Notes: generated by a model from the letters alone, not told the origin. A stretch of DNA of 59,124 nucleotides from Prolixibacteraceae bacterium (GCA_003537645.1 DPRM01000062.1:21755-80878), one strand, 5' to 3'. Counted from the stretch's first letter, positions 24,700-34,037 are shown. Translations and numbers: made by a program.

Positions 24700-26706
24700 A
24701 TGAATACAGCCGAATTTAAATCTGCAATACAGGAAGGGATTCCGGAAATTATACCAGAACAAAAACCGGCCAATCCTTCTGTTAATCATGCTCCTAAGAG
24801 AAAAGACATACTAACCAGGGCAGAAAAGATGCTGGCGGTTAAAAATGCGCTCAGGTATTTTAAGCCTGAACACCATGTCCTGTTGGCACCTGAATTTCTG
24901 GACGAATTGCGACAATTTGGCCGTATTTACATGCACCGGCTTCGTCCAGACTATACGATGGTGGCTCATCCACTTGAAGATTATCCGTTCAAATCAATTC
25001 AGGCGGCTTCCATCATGATGATGATTCAGAACAATCTGGATCATGCCGTTGCCCAACACCCGCACGAACTGATCACTTACGGAGGAAACGGGGCTGTTTT
25101 TCAGAACTGGGCGCAATACAGGCTTGCAATGAAATATCTGTCGGAAATGACCGACGAACAGACACTGGTGATGTACTCCGGCCATCCGATGGGGCTTTTC
25201 CCGTCGCACAAAGATGCTCCCCGCGTAGTGGTAACAAATGGGATGGTCATCCCAAATTACTCGGGTCGCGACGATTACGAGCGAATGAATGCGCTGGGGG
25301 TTTCGCAATACGGACAAATGACCGCCGGATCATTCATGTACATTGGTCCGCAGGGAATTGTGCACGGAACCACCATTACTTTGCTGAATGCAGCCCGGAT
25401 GCGGGGAGACAGTCAGATTGCCGGGAAGATATTAGTCTCATCGGGACTTGGAGGAATGTCGGGAGCACAACCAAAAGCAGCTGTAATAGCAGGTATGGTG
25501 GCGGTTATTGCTGAAATTAACCCGAAAGTGGTTGCTGTGCGCCATCAGCAAGGCTGGGTAGATGAAGTTTTTGAAGATTTGGATAAACTGATTGCCCGGA
25601 TGTTGAAAGCCAGTCAAAACAAAGAAGCCGTCTCGCTGGCATATCAGGGAAATGTGGTTGATCTTTGGGAGAAACTGGCGGCGGAAAATATTGCCGTTGA
25701 TTTGGGAACCGATCAGACTTCACTTCACAATCCGTTTGCAGGTGGTTATTATCCTTCCGGACTTTCGCTTGAAGAATCAAACCGGATGATGGCCGAAAAT
25801 CCGGCACTTTTTCAGGAGAAAGTGTATGAAAGCTTGTGCCGGCAGGTGAACGCGATCAACCAGCTTTCAGCAAAAGGGATGTATTTTTGGGACTACGGAA
25901 ATGCGTTTTTGCTTGAAGCCAAACGTGCAGGCGCATTAATTACAAATGCTGACGGAGGTTTCAGCTACCCGTCTTATGTGCAGGATATTATGGGGCCTTT
26001 GTTTTTCGATTACGGCTTTGGGCCATTCCGCTGGGTTTGCTGCTCGTGCAATCCGGAAGATCTTCAAAAAACCGACGAAATTGCACTTCAGGTTTTAAAA
26101 GAAATAGCCCGACAGGCTCCTGCGGAAATAAAAAACCAGCTGCAGGATAACATTCACTGGATTGCGGAAGCAGGAAAAAACAAGTTGGTGGTCGGTTCGC
26201 AGGCGCGCATCCTGTATGCCGATTGCGAAGGACGAACCAAAATTGCCGAAGCGTTCAACAAGGCAATTCGCGACGGGATTATCAGCGCACCGATTGTGCT
26301 GGGACGCGATCACCACGACGTTTCCGGGACAGATTCACCCTACCGTGAGACTTCCAATATTTACGACGGATCAGCTTTTACTGCCGATATGGCGATTCAG
26401 AATGTGATTGGTGATTCGTTTCGCGGCGCAACCTGGGTTTCTGTCCACAATGGTGGCGGTGTTGGCTGGGGCGAAGTGATTAATGGTGGTTTTGGGATGA
26501 CCATCGATGGCACAGATGATGCTGACCGGAGACTGAAACAAATGCTTCAGTGGGACGTGAACAACGGAATTGCACGCCGTAGCTGGGCTCGCAACGAACC
26601 GGCCATGTTTGCCATCAAACGGGCAATGCACGAAAATCCGAATCTCGTTGTTACGCTGCCAAATTTGACAGATGAAAAGCTGATTGAGCGATTGTTTGAA
26701 CCCTAG
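24700..26706 (+). CDS. hutU: Urocanate hydratase HutU, long Bacteroidota form
   Basis: HutU converts urocanate to imidazolone propionate, the second step of histidine breakdown, using tightly bound NAD+. The 668 aa exceed the ~555 aa of proteobacterial enzymes, as is usual for this phylum. Visible family parts are the N-terminal YGGNGAVFQNWAQYRL and MYSGHPMGLFPSHKDAPR, the Rossmann motif SSGLGGMSGAQPKAA, the catalytic region FGPFRWVCCSCNPEDL and the C-terminal GRDHHDVSGTDSPYRET. No hutH, hutI or hutG lies in the window, so the rest of the pathway must be elsewhere. It is a single-gene unit. Confidence 0.96.
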   Translation: MNTAEFKSAIQEGIPEIIPEQKPANPSVNHAPKRKDILTRAEKMLAVKNALRYFKPEHHVLLAPEFLDELRQFGRIYMHRLRPDYTMVAHPLEDYPFKSIQAASIMMMIQNNLDHAVAQHPHELITYGGNGAVFQNWAQYRLAMKYLSEMTDEQTLVMYSGHPMGLFPSHKDAPRVVVTNGMVIPNYSGRDDYERMNALGVSQYGQMTAGSFMYIGPQGIVHGTTITLLNAARMRGDSQIAGKILVSSGLGGMSGAQPKAAVIAGMVAVIAEINPKVVAVRHQQGWVDEVFEDLDKLIARMLKASQNKEAVSLAYQGNVVDLWEKLAAENIAVDLGTDQTSLHNPFAGGYYPSGLSLEESNRMMAENPALFQEKVYESLCRQVNAINQLSAKGMYFWDYGNAFLLEAKRAGALITNADGGFSYPSYVQDIMGPLFFDYGFGPFRWVCCSCNPEDLQKTDEIALQVLKEIARQAPAEIKNQLQDNIHWIAEAGKNKLVVGSQARILYADCEGRTKIAEAFNKAIRDGIISAPIVLGRDHHDVSGTDSPYRETSNIYDGSAFTADMAIQNVIGDSFRGATWVSVHNGGGVGWGEVINGGFGMTIDGTDDADRRLKQMLQWDVNNGIARRSWARNEPAMFAIKRAMHENPNLVVTLPNLTDEKLIERLFEP

Positions 26707-26787
26707 TCATTGGTGGTCATTCAATTGTCATTCATTGTGAAGGATTTTACAAACAAAGACTATAAATGACGCGAAGCAAATGACTAC

Positions 26788-27120
26788 CTATGCTTCAAAC
26801 ATCATCGAATAAGGTCTTTGGATTTCGGCCCTCAATTCATCAATTCCGAATGCACGGCTTTTGCGGATTGTTTCGCGACCGGCAAAGAATATGATTACGG
26901 TTGGAGCAGCAAAAACCCGGATTTGAGCAGCCAGTTCGGGCAGTTTATCTGATTCTACAAAAACCATTTTCATCAATGGAAATGATTCGGAAACCATCTC
27001 TGAAACTTTTGGCTTCAGGACTTTGCAAACAGAACAAATTTCGGTGGAGAAATAGGCTAAAACAGCATCCTGTTCGGTCAAAAGTTGCTCAAATTCCTGA
27101 ATGGATTGGATTGTTTCCAT
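26788..27120 (-). CDS. Thioredoxin-like protein
   Basis: I chose the ATG at 27120, which overlaps the upstream stop as TAATG; the ATG at 27159 would add 13 residues read through the end of the neighbour. The 110-aa protein is a thioredoxin fold with Cys29-Ser-Val-Cys32 in FSTEICSVCKVLKP and the cis-proline in VFAAPTVIIF. There is no signal peptide, so it is cytoplasmic. Translational coupling with the CoA-binding protein suggests they work together, possibly in thiol/CoA redox balance (inference). Confidence 0.88.
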   Translation of the reverse strand: METIQSIQEFEQLLTEQDAVLAYFSTEICSVCKVLKPKVSEMVSESFPLMKMVFVESDKLPELAAQIRVFAAPTVIIFFAGRETIRKSRAFGIDELRAEIQRPYSMMFEA

Positions 27121-27482
27121 TATTCGAATTGACCGGTTGCCAGTAAAACCAGGGTACATGCAATTTCAGGATAGATACCAGCTTCTTCTAATTTCGAAAT
27201 AAATGCCGGATTTTCGGTACCGGGATTAAAAATTACACGGCGAGGTTTTAATCCAATAATATATGAATAGTATTCCGGCTGATTTTGAGGCCCGACATAC
27301 ATTGTTACGGTATCGATATTTTCAAACTGAACTTTTTCAGTATGAAACTGAACTCCGTCAACATTCCCGGATTTCAGTCCCAAAGCGACTACTTCGTGAT
27401 TGTGCGAACGCAAGGCCTTAATTGCCTTGTATGAATATCTTTCGGGTTTTTCGCTGGCTCCGATTACGAGTGTTTTTTTCAT
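27120..27482 (-). CDS. CoA-binding Rossmann-fold protein
   Basis: A 120-aa single CoA_binding domain (YccU type). The nucleotide-binding start is VIGASEKPERYSYKAI, followed by the strand HEVVALG and the FNPGTENPAF motif near the C-terminus. Such proteins resemble the CoA-binding half of succinyl-CoA synthetase but have no catalytic partner domain. It overlaps the thioredoxin-like gene by one base. Confidence 0.9.
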   Translation of the reverse strand: MKKTLVIGASEKPERYSYKAIKALRSHNHEVVALGLKSGNVDGVQFHTEKVQFENIDTVTMYVGPQNQPEYYSYIIGLKPRRVIFNPGTENPAFISKLEEAGIYPEIACTLVLLATGQFE

Positions 27483-27502
27483 TATGAATTATATTATTAC
27501 AA

Positions 27503-27820
27503 TTAAAAGTCAACATCATCATCAACTTGGATGACATTCCTAATTAAGCGGGAACAATTATGAACGGTTAAAATATCAATACGCTCATAATTAACTATCT
27601 TATATACAATCCGATAATTTCCGCAAATCAATTCTCTGATTGCTTGTAATGAAAACTCGGGTACGATTTTCCCAGCTTTTGGATGATTGATTAATATTGA
27701 GGGTGCATCAAAAAGGCTTGAAACAGTAAGTTCTGAATATCTAGGAGAATCCAAAAAGATGTATTCACCTATTTCGTTCAAATCTTGAATTGCCGAATCA
27801 GTCCAGATTATTTCAACCAT
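27503..27820 (-). CDS. ParE/RelE-family toxin
   Basis: A 105-aa toxin-like protein of the ParE/RelE fold: an opening IIWTDSAIQDLNEIGEYI, a central helix, and the end strand pair IRELICGNYRIVYKIV and IDILTVHNCSR typical of ParE. Its start overlaps the antitoxin gene by 13 bases. ParE members poison gyrase and RelE members cut mRNA; the sequence suggests the ParE branch, but the target cannot be told here. It is intact, unlike its relative at 28517-28824. Confidence 0.88.
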   Translation of the reverse strand: MVEIIWTDSAIQDLNEIGEYIFLDSPRYSELTVSSLFDAPSILINHPKAGKIVPEFSLQAIRELICGNYRIVYKIVNYERIDILTVHNCSRLIRNVIQVDDDVDF

Positions 27821-27990
27821 TTATTTAGCTTTTGTTTAGCTTCTTCAACAGTATTTATCCGTCCTTTCTCTGAATCATCTAATCCCTTTCGGACTTTATC
27901 AACAAAAATCAAGTGCTCAATAACCTGCTCAATTGTAACATTCTCAGGCAAACTATCAAGAGTATTTATTAATTGTGATTTTGTAATCAT
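27808..27990 (-). CDS. Antitoxin of the first ParE-type module
   Basis: A 60-aa protein with the pattern LxxxLDSLPENVTIEQVIEHL, a middle KVRKGLDDSEKGRI and a C-terminal KLNKWLK tail. It resembles the antitoxin at 28812-29000 along its whole length. It overlaps the toxin gene by 13 bases and precedes it in the operon, the standard order. Confidence 0.85.
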   Translation of the reverse strand: MITKSQLINTLDSLPENVTIEQVIEHLIFVDKVRKGLDDSEKGRINTVEEAKQKLNKWLK

Positions 27991-28021
27991 GTCATCAATT
28001 TTGGATTAAAAGTACATATTT

Positions 28022-28504
28022 TCAGCTTAAAGTTTCAAGCATTACCACCGCATGAACCGAAATTCCCTCTTCCCGTCCTTCAAAACCCAGCTGTTCGGTG
28101 GTGGTAGCTTTAATTGAAACGGCATCCACATCAATCCCAAGAATGCGGGCAATGGTTTCTTCCATTTCAGGAATAAACGGTTTGAGTTTTGGTTGTTGCG
28201 CTGCCACTGTTACATCCAAATTCCCGACACGGTAGTTTTTTGTAGCAATCAACTCGTTGGTTTGTGCCAGCAAAATCTTACTGTCAATGTTTTTGTAATC
28301 TGAAGAAGTATCAGGAAAATGACGGCCAATATCGCCCATTTTTGCTGCGCCAAGCATGGCGTCGCACAAGGCGTGAAGCAACACATCTCCATCGGAATGT
28401 GCTACTGTACCTTTACTGTGCGGAACAAGAACACCGCCCAGCCACAGGGTTTCGCCCTCTGCTAAACGGTGTACATCGTATCCGTATCCAATCCGGAAAT
28501 TCAT
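28022..28504 (-). CDS. ispF: 2-C-methyl-D-erythritol 2,4-cyclodiphosphate synthase IspF
   Basis: IspF is an MEP-pathway enzyme that cyclises CDP-ME-2-phosphate on the way to isoprenoids. The 160-aa length is normal. The zinc-binding Asp-x-His is in GYGYDVHRL, followed by VAHSDGDVLLHALCDAMLG and the C-terminal SIKATTTEQLGFEGR (read as short motifs). In Porphyromonas and many relatives ispF sits next to porV; here two toxin-antitoxin modules have come in around it, one on each side. Confidence 0.97.
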   Translation of the reverse strand: MNFRIGYGYDVHRLAEGETLWLGGVLVPHSKGTVAHSDGDVLLHALCDAMLGAAKMGDIGRHFPDTSSDYKNIDSKILLAQTNELIATKNYRVGNLDVTVAAQQPKLKPFIPEMEETIARILGIDVDAVSIKATTTEQLGFEGREEGISVHAVVMLETLS

Positions 28505-28516
28505 ATCATTAAGATT

Positions 28517-28824
28517 TTAGATATCAGATTTAAAATTTTCAGACTTAAGCTTTCTGGCAGAATGGTGAATGGTCAGAATTTCAATTTGAGTGGAATTAGC
28601 TTTTCTGTATATAATCCTGTAATTTCCTTCCAACAGTTCTCTCACGTCCTTTCTTTCAAACTCAGTCAACATCCTGCCACTATCTGGATGTATTTTCAAT
28701 AATCTCGCTTTAGCCTGAATTCTATTCACAAGCAATCCTGCATACCTTTTGGAATCTCTTGAAATATAATTTGCAATACCTTTAGGTCACTTACCGCTTG
28801 ATTTGTCCAGCTTAATCGAACCAT
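28517..28824 (-). pseudogene. ParE-type toxin gene broken by a one-base frameshift
   Basis: The longest clean frame (28517-28735, 72 aa) holds only the C-terminal two-thirds of a ParE-type toxin, ending in RELLEGNYRIIYRKA and IEILTIHHSAR. The missing start is present upstream in another frame: ATG at 28824, MVRLSWTNQAVSDLK, which overlaps the antitoxin by 13 bases exactly as in the intact module. Adding one base near 28782 would join it to GIANYISRDSKRYAGLL and give a 102-aa toxin. The gene is thus either inactivated or carries a sequencing error. Confidence 0.8.
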
Positions 28825-29000
28825 TTGGCAATTTCTAATTCCAAATTTTCATCTGAAATCACTTCTCCACGTTCTGATTGTGCCAGCCCTCTTTCAATTT
28901 TTTCAAGAAGGATCATTTTGTCAACCATCTCATCAATAGAGAACTCGTCGGGTAGTTGTTTGATTGCTTTAAGAACTTTCGCTTTTGTCAACATAGCCAA
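28812..29000 (-). CDS. Antitoxin of the second ParE-type module
   Basis: A 62-aa protein similar to the antitoxin at 27808-27990: LTKAKVLKAIKQLPDEFSI, then KIERGLAQSERGEVI and a C-terminal EIAKWFD. It is intact although its toxin is frameshifted. It lies 33 bases after the porV stop on the same strand, so it is likely co-transcribed with the porV end or driven by its own weak promoter. Confidence 0.82.
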   Translation of the reverse strand: MAMLTKAKVLKAIKQLPDEFSIDEMVDKMILLEKIERGLAQSERGEVISDENLELEIAKWFD

Positions 29001-29033
29001 AGGTTTTTCTGTAAAGATACTGAACCTGCGATT

Positions 29034-30161
29034 TTATCTTCTCTGCTTTTTAAAAGCGTCAAAGTCGAACGACAAGGTAAACCGAAGGGTGTTGTCGAGT
29101 GGATTATTTTGCGCTACAGAAATTAAATAGGAAAAATCGAGTGCAAAAACATTCATTTTCAACCCGGCACCTACTGTTGCATATTTACGGTTTCCTTTAT
29201 AAGCATCTTCGTGATTATATCCGGCGCGAATTGTAAACTGTTTGTTGTATTCATATTCGGCACCGGCAGAAAGGCTAACTTCCTGCAACTCTTCTTTCAC
29301 TCCACCCGGAGCATCGGAGAATGATTGAAACATGCTTGCAATTACCGAAGTTCCGTTGTATTCTTCATAAGTTTCATCGGCATTGGGTGTTTTAACCAGT
29401 AGTTTATTGGCATCGAAATAGATGGCAAAGGCATTGTATTTATCGAGTTCTGTTTTATAACCGAGTCCCAATCTAAGATTTGTTGGGATAAAATCTTTTG
29501 TATTTCCCTTGTCATACGATATTTTCGATCCGATATTCGAAACATTGATACCCGCAGAAAGCAGGCTGCTTTTACGGTTGATGCGCAATTCTTTCTGATA
29601 ATAAAATGCGACATCCGAAGCATACGCGAAACCGGGATAGTAACCTTCAACATTTAAGGCAAAGTCAGAATTGATAATTCTCAAAGCAACACTACCTGAA
29701 AAACTTTCAGATAATAACCGTGTGTAGGCAACGTCAAGCGAGAATTCGTTCGGGCTGGATTGGCCGGTGCTACCTCCATATTCGTCAGTCAGAAATATTT
29801 CACCCAGCGTAAAATAGTTCAGCGAAGCACTGATTGTCTGCATATCGTCAAGACGTTTGTAGCCCACAAGCGACGAAAGACCAATATCAGTAACAAGTCT
29901 CTTTAACCAGGGAGTATATGATAATCCAACGCCCATATCCTCTTCAATAAAAGCATATTTGGCAGGGTTCCAGTGCTGCGAAAATAAGTCGGGCGCACTT
30001 GCAGCTCCAACATCGCCTTTACCACCTGCAATTGCATCAGGTCCAATCGTTAAAAACGGGACTCCGGTGGTTACTGCATTAATTTTATCCTGTGCATAAA
30101 CATGCTGTCCGAGCATTCCAATCAGTACAAATACAATCACTAATAAATTTTTCATCTTCAT
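29034..30161 (-). CDS. porV: Type IX secretion system outer-membrane protein PorV (LptO)
   Basis: A 375-aa FadL-like beta barrel of the PorV/PorQ family with a signal peptide (1-23). It is the shuttle protein of the type IX secretion system that carries cargo from the translocon to the PorU attachment complex. Diagnostic parts are the N-terminal GVPFLTIGPDAIAGGKGDVGAA, the QHWNPAKYAF plug region and the C-terminal barrel strand ending in LRFTLSFDFDAFKKQ. It stands next to porU, as in Porphyromonas and Flavobacterium. It has its own strong promoter (30190-30219). Confidence 0.95.
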   Translation of the reverse strand: MKMKNLLVIVFVLIGMLGQHVYAQDKINAVTTGVPFLTIGPDAIAGGKGDVGAASAPDLFSQHWNPAKYAFIEEDMGVGLSYTPWLKRLVTDIGLSSLVGYKRLDDMQTISASLNYFTLGEIFLTDEYGGSTGQSSPNEFSLDVAYTRLLSESFSGSVALRIINSDFALNVEGYYPGFAYASDVAFYYQKELRINRKSSLLSAGINVSNIGSKISYDKGNTKDFIPTNLRLGLGYKTELDKYNAFAIYFDANKLLVKTPNADETYEEYNGTSVIASMFQSFSDAPGGVKEELQEVSLSAGAEYEYNKQFTIRAGYNHEDAYKGNRKYATVGAGLKMNVFALDFSYLISVAQNNPLDNTLRFTLSFDFDAFKKQRR

Positions 30162-30189
30162 TGTAATTCTGTCAAAAATTTTGAATTCG

Positions 30190-30219
30190 CAAATATAAAG
30201 CTTTGTGTGGGTGTTGCAA
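30190..30219 (-). promoter_or_regulatory. Promoter of porV
   Basis: On the minus strand TTG (30219-30217), 19 bases and TATATTTG (30197-30190) fit the -33/-7 consensus. Thus porV can be expressed separately from porU. Confidence 0.75.
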
Positions 30220-30293
30220 TCTGAGGCAACTTAAAAAACTTAACGCACATTCTACCGAAAAAGTATTGAAATCATGAATTCCATTAACATTAT

Positions 30294-33200
30294 TTAGCGA
30301 TATACATAAACCAGCCTTCCGGAGCCACTACTTGTTTTACCATCAGTTGTGACTGTCATTCGGTAAATATAAACGCCCGGAGTCATTTTTACCGATCTTG
30401 AAGTAGGCGTCCATTCGAGAGAAAAGCTTTCGGTTCCCTGCGAACCCAGCTTCTTTTGAACCATGTCAACACGTGTTCCTGAAGTCTGAAAAACTTCGAG
30501 TGTCACATCGAAAGTCTCATCGGGCTGATTGTGTGTGAAAACAAAATTGGCTTGCTCACTCATTGGATTGGGATAACACAAAACACTTTCAATCCTTAAA
30601 TCGTCTTTCACCACAAAATGAATTTCCTTTTCTGATGAGTTATTCAGAACGTCCCACACTTTAACTTTCAATGTATGATTTCCTTCCGGTAGGTTCGACA
30701 GCGGGAAAACGATGGTTCCTTCATTATACTTGTCCAAGCCTGACTGAAAATAATCGTTCAGCACCATAATATTCGAATAATCGTCGTTGAGAACTGCGGT
30801 AATATCGTGTCCAATTCCGATGCCTGCCGTATTTATTCCGGTAATATCACTGATATTGGCTATCAGAACCGAACTTGCACTCACTCTTCCGCCATCTTTA
30901 AACGATTCTGAATTCAGGAATAAATCAATAGTTGGTCCCTGCGAATCGGTAATCGCAGTACTGGTCGATCCCCCGAGATAGAACCCGTCGAAATATCCTT
31001 GCGCATCGCTAGTTTTGTTGTAGGCGTAATAAAGTATTTTGCCTTTATCGAGTTTATACGAAATATCTTTCGGAACAAAAAATGAGAATTCAAACTCGCC
31101 ATTTTTAACGCTGGCCAATCCGCGATAAATGATACTATTCTGAACCGTATAATCCATTTGCTCTTCGCCTGCATTTCCCAGAGTTTTAACTGGCATTACC
31201 TTATCATAAACAGTGGGTATAATTTCACCATTAAAAGAAGTCAGTTTTGCACCTTTGCTGTCGGCAACAAATCCCTTAATTGTCACAACCGACAAAGTTC
31301 TGATGGTGTCAACCCCGGTTTCGACATCTTTGCCATTAATGCTGGTAGTTTTTACCTGAAGTGCCGGATTTGCCATACGCAAGGCAGGATCGGCCAGTAA
31401 GGTAAAATTCAGCTGATTGATTCCTGTGTTGGCTTTCGATTTTGCCAAACGCATCACATCTCCCAGCCGAAGGTTATTCCCATTCTCGTCCTTTTGAAAA
31501 ACATGCCTGAAGAACTGGTCCGTCAGTACAAAATTTGCCCCTGAAAATACCAAACGGGTAGTCGAAAAAAGCCCCACACCTCCACCTATCGGGTTAAAAA
31601 GGAAGTGTTCGCCCGCCGATTTTTCGTTTGAATCGAAGCGGCTGAATTCGCAGGTAGCAGTTACAAAAACCGGTAATCGCTTGTAATTGTTCCACGAGTT
31701 GATGATACCAACATCCACCACGTTTTCGTCGGCCAGATTTTTCTCGTTGGCATGTCCGATATAATTCATCAGCAAAGTACCCTGTTTTACCCGATTAGTA
31801 ATTGCAGCCGTCACATCAGGATATTTCTCACCTCCCGAAGTTGACAACTGGCGGTAGGCATCGAAGTAAATTTTGTCGGTAAAAAATGCGGGATAGGTTT
31901 TATTCATATAGTTTGCAAGACGGTCAGCCTGATCCATGTGAGTGCTGTTATCGCCATCGTCGCCAATAAAAGTCACCACATTTCGCCAGTTCCCGATGGT
32001 TTCCTCTTTTTGGTAGTTCTTTATTTTATCCAATACAATCTCAGCTTCATCAAGCGTTTTTGCAGGAATCCGGCCAATTCCCAGATCAATAATTCCGGAG
32101 GAGCCGCCTTCATTGTCGTCAAGCATCACAAAAAAATCGTCGGATACAAACGATTCGGTTGGCGAAAGCGAATTTGGCGATTGGTAAGTTGGAAGAATAT
32201 TCAGGTTTTTTCCAAGAATATTCCGGTTATCAAACGAGCCATCTCCAATGAGTAAAACATATTTCAGGGTATTTTTTCCTGAAAGTTTCCCACGATCGTA
32301 ACACATTCTGAAATAGTTGCGAATTCCTGCCGGATCGGGCAATCCACCCGAAAATTCATTGTAAACAATTTCAGGAGTAACTACCTGAACAGTCATTTGG
32401 TCGTTGGTTCGGCGAAAATCAGCCAATTCGTTGGCTACACTTAAAAAATCGGGATGCGATACAATAATCATTTCAGCCAGATCGCTTTGATGCAGATTCT
32501 GATTGGCAACTTCTCCTACTAATTCGGGTACCGGAATATTTGTTCCTGAAGGATTAAATGCCACATATTCGTTGAAAACAGAAGAATTAGATTTAAACTT
32601 CAGCTGGCCGTTCGAAAAAGCAGCAGGCATCTCAACCGTTTGATGTGGATTGGTCACATTCAGTATTATCACTCCCGAAGTTGTATTTGAAATTACAAAC
32701 TCCGAAATTGTGATAGTCCCGTCAACGCCTCTTCCCCTGAAATTCACCACATCTGAACTCATGCTAAGCGGACTTTGGTAATTTATACCGATGTAATTAA
32801 GCCATGCCTCCGATGTGCCATTTGATGCATTGTAAGTCAACCTCATCACAATCGTTTTTGTGGGAAGAGTTTCAGTAAAATCTATACTTTTTTCGTTGGC
32901 ATAATACGATGTTACATCGCTTACTGCGGTTGGCTGGAACGAAATTGTCCCAATTGATTTCGCATTTAAAAGAACATTCATACTACTTGCTGCTGAAGAT
33001 CTTGCCGCAGCAGAGACAACTATTGAAGCGGGTTTTGTCAAATCAGGATTATCAAGCAAAATGTTTATTGAATGTGCCGAACCCTGCATAAATCTTTCGC
33101 CAAACCATTGGCTTCCCGACGAAATTAAGTTGAGCAACTCCTTCTCATAAAAAGTATAGTTCGGATATGATGTTACCTGCCGGCCTGCCGAACCTCCGAT

Positions 33201-34037
33201 TTCAGCAGCTTTTTCGATCAAAAGCGGAGTTCCCTGATCAGTCAGATAAAAATAAGTTTCGGTTGAATAGTAATTTTGCTGATGAGTAATCATACCAGTC
33301 TCACTATTTCGGGTTTGCGAAATATTTCCTGAAGAATAAAAAAACAAGCAATCCTTACCGGCATTGTCCTTCCCTTTCCAAACCGGATAAATCAAAATAT
33401 CATCAACCTGCAAATCCCTGTTCAGCAATGGCATCATAAATCCACCATTTCCATACAGGCTTACTTTTTCAGGACTGGAATAACCCCAGGCTTTTAACTG
33501 ATCGTAGGTTATTTTGTATATACCTTTATTAATAGTCCTTATTTTGGTCCATTTTCCTGAACCAAGCACTGAAGTTGGCTTCCACAAATAACCTGCAGCG
33601 CCTGATTTTTGCAAATTTGAGTTTTCTGTAATTTTAAGTGTGAATTGCTTTAGTTTGAGAATCTGATTATTCCTCTTAACAAAAGGAAAAACAGTAACGC
33701 GTATAAAAGATTTACCAGCAGAAGTACCAGTCTCTGTAGAATATTTCAGCTCTGTTCCTATTGTATCAGGCAATTGGAACGAAATATCACTGAAAGGTTC
33801 AAATAGCGTATTTGTAATTGCGAGCTCTGCAATACCCGATTGTAATTCAAAATTTTCAGACCAAAAGGGCAATTTTCCCGCCCCTAAAAAAACAGCCCCT
33901 TCAAACAATCCTCCAAAACGACTTTCATACACTTGCCCTGAATCATTCGGAACCCAAACGATAGTCCTCTGATAATCAATAGCCCTAGCTGAAGTAGTGA
34001 GAAAAAAAACCGCCAGAAAGAGAAATAATCTTCGCAT
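30294..34037 (-). CDS. porU: Type IX secretion sortase PorU
   Basis: PorU is a gingipain-like (peptidase C25) sortase that cuts the C-terminal signal from T9SS cargo and attaches A-LPS. The 1247-aa protein has a signal peptide (1-19), an N-terminal beta-rich region (20-540), the C25 domain (about 545-905) with His762 (NYIGHANEKN) and nucleophile Cys796 (TATCEFSRFD), Ig-like domains, and a C-terminal region with CYPNPMSEQANFVF and VYIYRMTV resembling a T9SS signal domain that PorU retains. Divergent from gldJ and directly followed by porV, it forms the conserved T9SS block. Confidence 0.96.
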   Translation of the reverse strand: MRRLFLFLAVFFLTTSARAIDYQRTIVWVPNDSGQVYESRFGGLFEGAVFLGAGKLPFWSENFELQSGIAELAITNTLFEPFSDISFQLPDTIGTELKYSTETGTSAGKSFIRVTVFPFVKRNNQILKLKQFTLKITENSNLQKSGAAGYLWKPTSVLGSGKWTKIRTINKGIYKITYDQLKAWGYSSPEKVSLYGNGGFMMPLLNRDLQVDDILIYPVWKGKDNAGKDCLFFYSSGNISQTRNSETGMITHQQNYYSTETYFYLTDQGTPLLIEKAAEIGGSAGRQVTSYPNYTFYEKELLNLISSGSQWFGERFMQGSAHSINILLDNPDLTKPASIVVSAAARSSAASSMNVLLNAKSIGTISFQPTAVSDVTSYYANEKSIDFTETLPTKTIVMRLTYNASNGTSEAWLNYIGINYQSPLSMSSDVVNFRGRGVDGTITISEFVISNTTSGVIILNVTNPHQTVEMPAAFSNGQLKFKSNSSVFNEYVAFNPSGTNIPVPELVGEVANQNLHQSDLAEMIIVSHPDFLSVANELADFRRTNDQMTVQVVTPEIVYNEFSGGLPDPAGIRNYFRMCYDRGKLSGKNTLKYVLLIGDGSFDNRNILGKNLNILPTYQSPNSLSPTESFVSDDFFVMLDDNEGGSSGIIDLGIGRIPAKTLDEAEIVLDKIKNYQKEETIGNWRNVVTFIGDDGDNSTHMDQADRLANYMNKTYPAFFTDKIYFDAYRQLSTSGGEKYPDVTAAITNRVKQGTLLMNYIGHANEKNLADENVVDVGIINSWNNYKRLPVFVTATCEFSRFDSNEKSAGEHFLFNPIGGGVGLFSTTRLVFSGANFVLTDQFFRHVFQKDENGNNLRLGDVMRLAKSKANTGINQLNFTLLADPALRMANPALQVKTTSINGKDVETGVDTIRTLSVVTIKGFVADSKGAKLTSFNGEIIPTVYDKVMPVKTLGNAGEEQMDYTVQNSIIYRGLASVKNGEFEFSFFVPKDISYKLDKGKILYYAYNKTSDAQGYFDGFYLGGSTSTAITDSQGPTIDLFLNSESFKDGGRVSASSVLIANISDITGINTAGIGIGHDITAVLNDDYSNIMVLNDYFQSGLDKYNEGTIVFPLSNLPEGNHTLKVKVWDVLNNSSEKEIHFVVKDDLRIESVLCYPNPMSEQANFVFTHNQPDETFDVTLEVFQTSGTRVDMVQKKLGSQGTESFSLEWTPTSRSVKMTPGVYIYRMTVTTDGKTSSGSGRLVYVYR

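Noticed and set aside
24700..26706. hutU seen as part of a histidine gene cluster because of the his operon in the same window
   Set aside because: It is over 12 kb away, on the other strand, with its own unit and no other hut genes; the nearness appears to be chance.
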